Shown: positions 1 through 5,004 of the stretch, piece after piece | Layout: each line of letters begins with the position of its first letter | Position numbering within the stretch: the first letter of the stretch is position 1 | NCBI GenBank assembly: GCA_027039465.1 | Contig: JALWEA010000578.1 | Coordinates: forward strand, 1 to 6,953 | Direction of reading: 5' to 3' | Length of the DNA: 6,953 nucleotides | Source: Calditrichia bacterium | Lineage (GTDB): Bacteria > Calditrichota > Calditrichia > Calditrichales > Calditrichaceae | Program-made: the position numbers and the translations under genes | Notes under the pieces: generated by a model | What the model saw: the letters and a program-made list of their open reading frames with translations, nothing else | What the model was told of the DNA's origin: nothing | The model's database searches: none

Positions 1-331
1 CGAACATTTTATAACCGTAAAAATCGTAAAGATGTTCGGCGCGTTTGTGGAAAAACTCGGTGGTGAAATCCGGGCCGATATAAGCGCCCATACCCAACAA
101 AGTTCCCCAGTCGGTTAAATCAAATTCCTGGAATAAACCTTTACCCTGAACAACGTCATCGTGGGTGTAAAGAACTTCTCCGGAATCGGAAACCACAACT
201 TTGGGAATCGGTGGAACCTCTTTTTGCAAGGTTGCGGTGTAGTAAATGAGCACGCTTACCATAATAATGGCAATAAACCAGAAACTGGTGTAGAGTCCTT
301 TGCGGCTCATGAATCGATCAAGTAGCGACAT
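1..331 (-). CDS. norZ: Quinol-dependent nitric oxide reductase (qNOR), N-terminal part; gene runs off the window
   Basis: Seen: 110 codons from ATG 331 down to the window edge, with no stop. Residues 17-33 form one hydrophobic helix (FWFIAIIMVSVLIYYTA). A periplasmic stretch follows, with PPIPKVVVSDSGEVLYT at about 40-56, a V-x-x-G-K-G-L-F-Q segment near 60-68, and GAYIGPDFTTEFFH at 82-95. Known: this PPIP...G.VL.T...GQ.(L)FQ...G.GAY.GPDFT pattern is the N-terminal extension of single-subunit qNOR (NorZ, also called NorB), a fused NorC-like domain without haem. The enzyme sits in the cytoplasmic membrane and reduces 2 NO to N2O with quinol electrons. The catalytic 12-helix part with the haem and FeB ligands lies beyond position 1 and cannot be checked. 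Start choice: AGGAGG at 336-341 sits 4 nt before ATG 331; a second in-frame ATG at 310 (Met8) has no comparable site. Inferred role: NO detoxification or denitrification, supported by the hemerythrin gene upstream and the shared palindrome. A cytochrome c-type NorB is unlikely because it lacks this extension. Confidence 0.9.
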   Translation of the reverse strand, partial: MSLLDRFMSRKGLYTSFWFIAIIMVSVLIYYTATLQKEVPPIPKVVVSDSGEVLYTHDDVVQGKGLFQEFDLTDWGTLLGMGAYIGPDFTTEFFHKRAEHLYDFYGYKMF

Positions 332-335
332 AAAT

Positions 336-341
336 CCTCCT
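336..341 (-). promoter_or_regulatory. Ribosome binding site of the nitric oxide reductase gene
   Basis: AGGAGG on the minus strand, 4 nt before ATG 331. It is a strong Shine-Dalgarno match at rather short spacing and decides the start over Met8. Confidence 0.75.
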
Positions 342-353
342 CATAATTTAATG

Positions 354-367
354 CTACTTATAAGTAG
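354..367. promoter_or_regulatory. Perfect 14-bp palindrome, candidate operator of the nitric oxide reductase gene
   Basis: CTACTTATAAGTAG is its own reverse complement. It ends 22 nt before the ATG at 331. A near copy (11 of 14 identical when read in the gene's direction) lies 36 nt before the neighbouring hemerythrin gene, and similarity extends outside the core: TTCTACTT..A.GTAG.AT on the minus strand in both. Inference: a dimeric repressor or activator binds both promoters. The known NO-responsive E. coli NsrR site (AAGATGCATTT half-sites), Fnr/Dnr boxes (TTGAT-N4-ATCAA) and HcpR boxes (TTGTGA-N-TCACAA) do not match, so the regulator is unidentified. No convincing -35/-10 pair was found, so whether the site overlaps the promoter or the 5' leader is open. 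Confidence 0.6.
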
Positions 368-462
368 AAGTTAAGTGAAACGTAAATTAAAAAGAACGAA
401 TACAATTTTAAAAATCCCAACCTAAAAGATCATTGGTAAATTTTGTAAAATTTGGCCGATGG

Positions 463-939
463 CTAATTCTTCCAGAATTCCACAGGCCAGTCTTTGTCAA
501 TCGGTTTATGTTCTTTGTGCAAATAGGCGCTAATTTCTTCCAGTTGGTTTTCAGGAATTAATTTTTCGGCAAGTGGGAAAAGTGTGCGTTCTTCGAAACG
601 AACATGCGAATCCAGAAGCTCGGCAAATTCTTTTAACAGTGCTCTCCGGTCACCTTTGCCCAATTCCAAAAATTCGGCGATTTCGGCAAAACGTTCGTGT
701 TCATCCATCATGCGCTCAATAGCCGTAACACTTTGGGGATTCGCCAATAACGGTTCACGTAAGGTGGCTTCTTCCTGTTCAAAATGATGGCGCAAATGGT
801 TCTTGTAAACCGAAAGGGCATATTCGGCCACCGGAGTTAAATCAATGTCTTTTTGCACTCCTTTTTTAATGCGCAAGGCAATCACCAAGGCATCATGATG
901 TTCAAAAGAGAGCGTTTCCAAACTTTTGTGACGTTTCAT
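463..939 (-). CDS. Hemerythrin-like HHE-domain di-iron protein
   Basis: A 158-residue soluble four-helix protein with no signal peptide or membrane segment. Seen, numbering from ATG 939: H14-H15 in LSFEHHDAL, H48-x-x-H51-H52-x-x-x-E56 in NHLRHHFEQEE, H81 in MMDEHERF, and H112-x-x-x-E116 in SHVRFEERTLFP. These are the His and Glu ligands expected for the two irons of a hemerythrin HHE fold (PF01814), and all helices appear complete. Start: AAGGA at 947-951 lies 7 nt before ATG 939; an in-frame GTG at 942 is only 4 nt away, so ATG is preferred. Known: bacterial hemerythrin-like proteins bind O2 or NO, or (RIC/YtfE) help repair nitrosatively damaged iron centres. This protein lacks the ScdA N-terminal domain of RIC. 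Context: same strand as the nitric oxide reductase, 131 nt upstream of it, each gene with its own copy of the palindrome. Inferred role: cytoplasmic NO binding or sensing. No terminator is visible after it, so readthrough into the reductase is possible. Confidence 0.9.
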   Translation of the reverse strand: MKRHKSLETLSFEHHDALVIALRIKKGVQKDIDLTPVAEYALSVYKNHLRHHFEQEEATLREPLLANPQSVTAIERMMDEHERFAEIAEFLELGKGDRRALLKEFAELLDSHVRFEERTLFPLAEKLIPENQLEEISAYLHKEHKPIDKDWPVEFWKN

Positions 940-975
940 CACTTCATCCTTTTATTAAGGATTCGACGGTTTATA

Positions 976-989
976 CTACCTTAAAGTAG
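976..989. promoter_or_regulatory. Second copy of the CTAC...GTAG palindrome, candidate operator of the hemerythrin gene
   Basis: CTACCTTAAAGTAG on the plus strand; read toward the gene it is CTACTTTAAGGTAG. The outer four bases on each side (CTAC/GTAG) pair perfectly and the centre is imperfect. It lies 36 nt before ATG 939, close to the placement of the perfect copy before the reductase (22 nt). Matching context, spacing and flanks (TTC before, AT after on the minus strand) support a common regulator; the identity of that regulator is not visible in this window. Confidence 0.55.
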
Positions 990-1078
990 AATTTAATTAT
1001 TTCTTTTTGATGATGCAAAAAATATTTTGGGACAAAAAGGAAGATGGGAAATGAACTGAACGGGTGATTAGGAAAGGT

Positions 1079-1091
1079 GTTAAGAGTTAAG
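1079..1091 (+). repeat. Heptad repeat GTTAAGAGTTAAG, inverted relative to 1760-1779
   Basis: GTTAAGAGTTAAG is two 7-nt steps of TTAAGAG. Its exact reverse complement CTTAACTCTTAAC occurs twice, overlapping, at 1760-1772 and 1767-1779. The pair brackets the palindrome cluster from outside. Confidence 0.6.
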
Positions 1092-1160
1092 CGTTATTCG
1101 GGAATTATTGTTTGCGCAGTAGGCGGTTTGCGCCTGCCGTTTGAGGTGATTACAAAATTT

Positions 1161-1199
1161 GTCATTGCGATCCCGACGAAGTCGGGAGAAGCAATCTCC
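1161..1199 (+). repeat. GTCATTGCGA...GAAGCAATCTCC dispersed-type repeat with nested hairpin
   Basis: GTCATTGCGA, then the perfect hairpin TCCCGAC-gaa-GTCGGGA (1171-1187), then GAAGCAATCTCC. A second arm pair, ATTGC (1164-1168) and GCAAT (1191-1195), encloses the hairpin, so either strand can fold into a long extruded stem. The outline GTCATTGCGA-variable centre-GAAGCAATC resembles an intergenic repeat I know from many bacterial genomes. A diverged copy in opposite orientation lies at 1672-1713. Confidence 0.75.
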
Positions 1200-1256
1200 T
1201 CCAAAGTGGCAACGGACGCGCCATCAACTTTAGAGCACGACGTTTCGATATTCACA

Positions 1257-1274
1257 CCGTCCCATTCGGGACGG
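1257..1274. repeat. B-type hairpin, first in the tandem array
   Basis: CCGTCCC-attc-GGGACGG, a perfect 7-bp stem with a 4-nt loop. The right flank (AATATTGAAGGG) matches the flank of the next B hairpin at 1336-1353 (ACTATTGATGGG) at 10 of 12 positions. Its third stem pair is G-C where the next copy has A-T, a compensating change. No A hairpin is visible to its left, so the array appears truncated here. Confidence 0.75.
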
Positions 1275-1304
1275 AATATTGAAGGGTGGTACGGTCAATT
1301 GTTT

Positions 1305-1353
1305 CCCACAAATGAATTTGTGGGCTATTATCGTGCCATCCCTTACGGGATGG
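1305..1353 (+). repeat. Bipartite hairpin unit 1 (A hairpin, 11-nt linker, B hairpin)
   Basis: A: CCCACAAA-tgaa-TTTGTGGG (1305-1324), a perfect 8-bp stem with TGAA loop. Linker: CTATTATCGTG, 11 nt. B: CCATCCC-ttac-GGGATGG (1336-1353), a perfect 7-bp stem. The same order, linker length and CTATT linker start recur in the inverted unit at 1529-1575. Neither stem is followed by a T-run, so terminator function is unlikely. Confidence 0.8.
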
Positions 1354-1381
1354 ACTATTGATGGGATGAAGGGCATTTATT

Positions 1382-1424
1382 CCCAATAAAAGAATTTATG
1401 GGCTAATGGCACCTCAGGGGTGTC
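1382..1424 (+). repeat. Bipartite hairpin unit 2 (degenerate copy)
   Basis: A: CCC-a-ATAAA-agaa-TTTAT-GGG (1382-1402), the same stem design with one bulged A. B: GGCACC...GGTGTC (1408-1424), shorter and including one G-T pair. The 28 nt between unit 1 and this unit align well with the 30 nt between hairpin 1257-1274 and unit 1, giving a tandem period of about 72-79 nt. Confidence 0.65.
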
Positions 1425-1461
1425 ATTCCAATCGAGACGACAGACGCAAAGCTGATTTGAT

Positions 1462-1477
1462 GGAAGGAATCCCTTCC
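1462..1477. repeat. Isolated hairpin GGAAGG-aatc-CCTTCC
   Basis: Perfect 6-bp stem with a 4-nt loop, between the tandem array and the inverted unit. Its size is like a B hairpin, but the sequence differs and no A partner is seen. The downstream GTTAAAAAG has no T-run, so it does not look like a terminator in either direction. Confidence 0.45.
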
Positions 1478-1528
1478 GTTAAAAAGACAATGTAATATGA
1501 CCAGGTTAAGGCCACGCATGCAATTAAA

Positions 1529-1575
1529 CCATCGCGGAGTGATGGAATGCCAATAGCCCATATTTTCAAATATGG
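1529..1575 (-). repeat. Bipartite hairpin unit 3, inverted
   Basis: On the minus strand: A stem CCATATT-tgaa-AATATGG (plus positions 1558-1575), an 11-nt linker CTATTGGCATT (1546-1556), then B stem CCATC...GATGG (1529-1545). The A loop (TGAA), the linker length and its first five bases (CTATT) are identical to unit 1, while the A-stem bases differ in a paired way. It therefore belongs to the same family in opposite orientation. Confidence 0.75.
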
Positions 1576-1671
1576 CAAAATGGGCAACCACTACGCAAAA
1601 TTGTTGTTCCGCAGAGACAAATGAAAAACAGGTTTATTCGGTACGACATGTTTATTATTGAATAATGTTAG

Positions 1672-1713
1672 GGAATGCTTCACTCCACCGCGTTCCGTTC
1701 GCAATGACATTCC
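1672..1713 (-). repeat. Inverted, diverged copy of the GTCATTGCGA-type repeat
   Basis: Read on the minus strand it begins GGAATGTCATTGCGA and ends GTGAAGCATTCC. It shares GTCATTGCGA and GAAGCA with 1161-1199 but has a different centre (ACGGAACGCGGTGGAGT). Its ends GGAATG (1672-1677) and CATTCC (1708-1713) are perfect inverted repeats. Confidence 0.7.
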
Positions 1714-1726
1714 TTAACGAATAACG

Positions 1727-1849
1727 ATTTTCACCATTTAACCAATCAACCCTTATACCCTTAACTCTTAACTCTTAACGCCTCTCCCACTAACCTATTC
1801 AACAATTCAACCAGTTAAACATTCAACCAATTCCCAATTCCCAAATTTC
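1727..1849. repeat. G-poor tract of degenerate 7-8-nt repeats after the GHL10 gene
   Basis: Within 123 nt the plus strand has only two G residues (1780 and 1814). It is built from near-repeats: TTAACTC steps at 1761-1779, ATTCAACA/ATTCAACC steps around 1797-1829, and CCAATTC steps around 1826-1842. The transcript of the minus-strand GHL10 gene would thus have a C-poor, G-rich 3' region, while an antisense transcript would be C-rich and G-poor. Function unknown. Confidence 0.6.
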
Positions 1850-4723
1850 TCACCGAATCAGCAACATCCGTTTACCGGCCGTGTAATTTTTTGTTTTCAA
1901 ACGATAAATATAAACGCCGCTGGGTACGGGTTGCCCGAAGTCGTTTTTACCGTCCCATTGCACTTGATAGGAACCCGCACTTTGCTGTCCGCTGACCAAT
2001 GTTCGGATGCGCTGACCCAAGGCATTGTAGATTTCCAGAGAAACCTGCGTGGAGCGAGCCAACGAATAGCGAATGGTTGTTGTCGGATTAAAGGGATTGG
2101 GAAAATTCTGTTCCAATTTAAACGCTTCCGGAGTATGGCCGTTGTTTAAAGCGATTTTGGTAATCTTGCCTTCAAAAAAGGAAAAGACTTTGCTCATTAA
2201 GGTATCGCGTTTGTCGGAATAGTAGATGGTTTCGAACGGTACTCCTAAATTCACTAATTTACCTTCGGCGCTTCCGCCCGGGAAGGTACCTTCAAACAAA
2301 ATACCAGCAATATTCGATGTTTTGGCCCCTTTGTAACGCAAGATGGCTTTGGCGCTGTTTAACGGTTTGATGGCATCGGGCCAGTCCACGTCAAATGTAC
2401 CGTGTTTGCCGTTGTCAAAACTAAAATCCGGCAGGCCGTCAAATAAACCACCCGGAATAGCCTGACAAACGTAATAGGTCGCTTTCTTGCCGTCCGGCGC
2501 GTCATCCACGTATTGCGCTTTAAGATAGTTGTGGTAGAAATTTCGGTCACTACTGTCGCCTTTGTGATCCAAATCCCAGCCGATTTCCGAGCCGCTAACG
2601 AATAAATGCCCGCCTTTTTTCAGAAAGGATTTAACGTAATTCTGCTCGGTTTTGGAAAAAGTTTCATCAGCCGTACTTTCGTCGCCTAAAATCCAGATTA
2701 CGGTTTGGTAATCGTTTAGGGGAACTTTGCCGTCGATGACCGATTCGTTTAACACATAGGAAAAGCCGTAACCGCGTTTGCTTACCGGTCCGGCGTAGAA
2801 ACGAATGTAATCGTAGCGATTGTTGGTGCCGCGATCAAATCCGTTGACAATTAAGACCTGCTGCGGATTGGCCGAAGGCACACCGGCATAAAGGTGTTTG
2901 GAAAGTTCGGACGAGCCGGCCGCATTGGCTGCCTTAACGCGGAAGTAATAAACCTGACCTTCCGTAAGATTGTCAACCAAAATTTCATTGCTCGCAGCCT
3001 CGGCGGAATCGGTAAAACTGCTGCCGTCCGTGCTGATGTAAGCCACGTAACGATCGGCGTGTTTGACCGTGTCGCATTTGATGAGCAACGAATGGGCATC
3101 CTGCGCCAAAACGCAAATGTGTCCCGGATATTGGGACGGCGGGTTAATGTAATGGGGAATGGAATCGCCCTGTACGGCATTGGAAATGGCGGATTCATTC
3201 CAGTAGCGATCCAGCATGGTGGCAAAATAGGTGTAGCGACCCTGATGATATTCATCATCCCAATAGGTGTCATTGCAGGAGAAGGAATCTTTGCCAAAAT
3301 GCAAAGCAATGATCTTATCTTTGCTTACATCCAACACGGAATCCGGCGAGCGATAAATGGCAAACCAGTAATTCTTACTGACCGTATCCGGCGGTACCAC
3401 ATGGATTGTGTAATTCATGGAATCGATTTTACTCAGTGAGATGGCGGGCGAAGCCGGTTTGGTATCGACAATTAAACCGGTAGCGCGAATTTTGGTTTTA
3501 TTCTTGAAGAATGCTTTTGCGGCCGTGTCCCAGTAATTGTGTTTGGCCCAACTGGCGTAACTGAAAAACTGAAAACCGTCCGTCCATGAAACGGATCGGC
3601 TTTTGTTGACGATGTCGGCATGGTGATCCCAAACGTTGTAGTCGTCCAAAACGTACGAACCCGGCCCAACGGTAAACAGACGTTTGGCGCGGATGCCGTC
3701 TTTGATCCAGGTGTACCAGCAATAGGGGCAATCGCCCGTCAACATATCGTAAAATCCGCTGCCGGTCGTCCAGTGGTAATGCATGGGCGTCAGTTGATCG
3801 ATGTAACCTTTGTTAAACCACAAGGCCGCATCCTGAAAAACCACGTAATATCCGTTCCAGCCGCTCCAGTTGTATTTACCTAAAGCCGCAGGTGACAATC
3901 GTACCCAAGGTTTAACGGCCTGAATGGAATCGTGTAGTTGACGCACCAATTCCGTAACGCCCCAGCGACGCCAATCGCCCCAGGAATCGAAGCCGGCAGG
4001 CACGCCACCTGAAGCCGGATGTTTGACATCGTAAATATAGCGTTTACTACCGTTGGTTTTTTGCAATTGTTCAATGCGACTTTGGGGAATCATGCCATCC
4101 AATTCACGCACCTGGTCCAGCGAGGAAGGTGCGTTTTTCATATCGTCTTCGGTGTATTCATTCCAGCGGACAAAATCCAAATGTAAACCGTCAATATCGT
4201 ATTTGCGCACAATTTCCATAGCGACTTTAATCGTGTAAGCTCGCACATCGTCCAATCCGGGAGAAACGCAGCGGTGGGCGGTCATGAATTGGCCGTCCTC
4301 ATTGGTGCAAATCCAGTCAGGATGCTCGGCGGCCGGTGTGCCCGGATAGGTGGAAGACACGTGATAGGTATTAAACCAGGCGTGGAATTCGAGACCGCGC
4401 TTGTGTGCTTCCTTCAAGGCATAAGCCAAAGGATCAAATCCCGGATTACTATGGTAATTGGCATAATAGCCCCAAGGCTCGTAAGAAGAAGGATAATATG
4501 CGGTGCCGCTTTGCCGTACCTGCCACAAAACGGCGTTCATATTGGCTTTTTTAACATTGTCTAGAATTTGACGAATTTTGGCTTTGTTTTGGCTGGCTGA
4601 CCAATCGGGATTGATGTATTCCCAGGTGATCACCCAAACGGCGCGAAATTCCTGATTATTTTTGGCTTTCAAAATACTGAACGGTAAAATTAAAAGTAGA
4701 AAAAACAACGTCAGCTTTTTCAT
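1850..4723 (-). CDS. Secreted GHL10-family (DUF187) glycoside hydrolase-like protein with FN3, GATase-like and C-terminal sorting domains
   Basis: 957 residues, complete. Order seen: signal peptide 1-20 (MKK, hydrophobic core, ILKA); GHL10 TIM-barrel domain about 24-410, opening with EFRAVWVITW and carrying VLWQVRQSGTAYYPS, GLEFHAWFN (110-118) and DIDGLHLDFVRW (176-187), the motif holding the conserved Asp residues; a beta-sandwich about 415-525; an FN3-like domain about 528-620; a GATase-I/ThuA-like domain about 621-855 (QVLIVNGFDRG at its start, VIWILGDE, GGHLFVSGSEIG); and a tag at 868-957 (FKLEQNFPNPFNPTTTIRYS, ending GKRMLLIR). Known: GHL10 proteins (PF02638) include E. coli DigH, which cleaves denuded peptidoglycan glycan; other substrates are possible. 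The GATase-like domain has Ser-Gly-Ser where class I amidotransferases have a catalytic Cys, so it is probably non-catalytic. The tag suggests type IX-like export to the surface or medium. Start: AAGGAGG lies 8 nt before ATG 4723. It is divergent from the LVIVD gene. Domain identities are solid; the substrate is unknown. Confidence 0.88.
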   Translation of the reverse strand: MKKLTLFFLLLILPFSILKAKNNQEFRAVWVITWEYINPDWSASQNKAKIRQILDNVKKANMNAVLWQVRQSGTAYYPSSYEPWGYYANYHSNPGFDPLAYALKEAHKRGLEFHAWFNTYHVSSTYPGTPAAEHPDWICTNEDGQFMTAHRCVSPGLDDVRAYTIKVAMEIVRKYDIDGLHLDFVRWNEYTEDDMKNAPSSLDQVRELDGMIPQSRIEQLQKTNGSKRYIYDVKHPASGGVPAGFDSWGDWRRWGVTELVRQLHDSIQAVKPWVRLSPAALGKYNWSGWNGYYVVFQDAALWFNKGYIDQLTPMHYHWTTGSGFYDMLTGDCPYCWYTWIKDGIRAKRLFTVGPGSYVLDDYNVWDHHADIVNKSRSVSWTDGFQFFSYASWAKHNYWDTAAKAFFKNKTKIRATGLIVDTKPASPAISLSKIDSMNYTIHVVPPDTVSKNYWFAIYRSPDSVLDVSKDKIIALHFGKDSFSCNDTYWDDEYHQGRYTYFATMLDRYWNESAISNAVQGDSIPHYINPPSQYPGHICVLAQDAHSLLIKCDTVKHADRYVAYISTDGSSFTDSAEAASNEILVDNLTEGQVYYFRVKAANAAGSSELSKHLYAGVPSANPQQVLIVNGFDRGTNNRYDYIRFYAGPVSKRGYGFSYVLNESVIDGKVPLNDYQTVIWILGDESTADETFSKTEQNYVKSFLKKGGHLFVSGSEIGWDLDHKGDSSDRNFYHNYLKAQYVDDAPDGKKATYYVCQAIPGGLFDGLPDFSFDNGKHGTFDVDWPDAIKPLNSAKAILRYKGAKTSNIAGILFEGTFPGGSAEGKLVNLGVPFETIYYSDKRDTLMSKVFSFFEGKITKIALNNGHTPEAFKLEQNFPNPFNPTTTIRYSLARSTQVSLEIYNALGQRIRTLVSGQQSAGSYQVQWDGKNDFGQPVPSGVYIYRLKTKNYTAGKRMLLIR

Positions 4724-4731
4724 TCAATAAA

Positions 4732-4738
4732 CCTCCTT
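4732..4738 (-). promoter_or_regulatory. Ribosome binding site of the GHL10 gene
   Basis: AAGGAGG on the minus strand, 8 nt before ATG 4723. A full-strength Shine-Dalgarno site that fixes the start. Confidence 0.85.
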
Positions 4739-4870
4739 GTTAGGAAAAAATATTAGTTAAGCTTCTGAACAAACAAAGCTACAAATTTTTAGATCGAAGC
4801 GAAAATTTAATTGCGTGCCGCAGATCAATTTTTTGTACTCCAGGACAAATGTTTGCACGAACGGAGGCGA

Positions 4871-4889
4871 AGTCTTACCCAAAAAGACT
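4871..4889. repeat. Hairpin AGTCTT-acccaaa-AAGACT in the divergent intergenic region
   Basis: Perfect 6-bp inverted repeat with a 7-nt loop, 115 nt before the LVIVD gene and 147 nt before the GHL10 gene. It could be a protein-binding site or a leader structure. A 6-bp inverted repeat in 281 nt can arise by chance. Confidence 0.35.
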
Positions 4890-4989
4890 ATTTTCTGTGC
4901 GCTAACGCAAGCAAAAGGACAAGAATGCGATTTGGCGCTAAATATTTTTAGAAGACAGGACGAAAATTTATGCAGAGTTTTCATTTTTG

Positions 4990-4995
4990 AAGGAG
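4990..4995 (+). promoter_or_regulatory. Ribosome binding site of the LVIVD-repeat gene
   Basis: AAGGAG, 9 nt before ATG 5005. It supports this start, which also gives a proper signal peptide. Confidence 0.8.
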
Positions 4996-5004
4996 ACCCC
5001 TGCC

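Larger units (their letters stand above)
990..1849. other. Gene-free region rich in palindromic repeats
   Basis: About 860 bases between the 5' end of the hemerythrin gene and the 3' end of the GHL10 gene. The short open frames here translate the hairpin repeats and have no recognisable protein features. From left to right it contains: an AT-rich leader (990-1075); a TTAAGAG heptad repeat (1079-1091); a GC-rich stretch with a GGCG-gtttg-CGCC hairpin (1122-1134) and a direct TTTGCGC repeat (1111-1117, 1127-1133); a GTCATTGCGA repeat (1161-1199); a tandem A/B hairpin array (1257-1424); a separate GGAAGG/CCTTCC hairpin; an inverted A+B unit (1529-1575); about 95 bases with nothing evident (1577-1671); an inverted GTCATTGCGA-type repeat (1672-1713); and a G-poor heptad tract up to the stop codon of the next gene. 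No transposase gene lies inside. Confidence 0.7.
4724..5004. promoter_or_regulatory. Divergent promoter region between the two secreted-protein genes
   Basis: 281 nt separate the two outward-facing start codons, so both promoters must lie here unless either gene is transcribed from elsewhere. It is AT-rich near the GHL10 gene. I found no pair of promoter boxes I trust. On the minus strand TAGCTTTG (4774-4781) fits the Bacteroidota -7 consensus TAnnTTTG, but no TTTG lies at the proper upstream distance. One hairpin (4871-4889) is described separately. No CTAC...GTAG palindrome is present, so these genes are not obviously in the nitric oxide regulon. Confidence 0.5.

Noticed and set aside
438..453. 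AAATTTT-gt-AAAATTT inverted repeat just after the hemerythrin stop codon, as a terminator
   Set aside because: The stem is all A/T, the loop is only 2 nt, and no T-run follows on the minus strand.
1077..1361. Open frame of 94 codons on the plus strand, starting GTG
   Set aside because: It reads through the GTCATTGCGA repeat and the A/B hairpins. It has no ribosome binding site and the peptide has no domain; it is an open frame created by repeats.
1257..1575. Hairpin array as a CRISPR
   Set aside because: There are no identical direct repeats of constant length. The repeats vary in sequence, one is inverted, the spacers resemble each other, and no cas gene is present.
1403..1591. Open frame of 62 codons on the minus strand
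   Set aside because: It spans the inverted hairpin unit, the isolated hairpin and the last B hairpin; it has no ribosome binding site or recognisable product.
2894..3439. Open frame of 181 codons antisense to the GHL10 gene
   Set aside because: It lies wholly inside the well-supported GHL10 coding region and shows no domain or translation signal; it is a shadow of the codon pattern.
4774..4781. Minus-strand TAGCTTTG as a Bacteroidota-type -7 promoter box
   Set aside because: It matches TAnnTTTG, but no TTTG box is found about 19-21 nt upstream, and the lineage may not use this consensus.
4783..4808. AAATTTT...AAAATTT inverted repeat in the divergent promoter region
   Set aside because: It is purely A/T with a 12-nt loop in an AT-rich stretch, so chance is sufficient.
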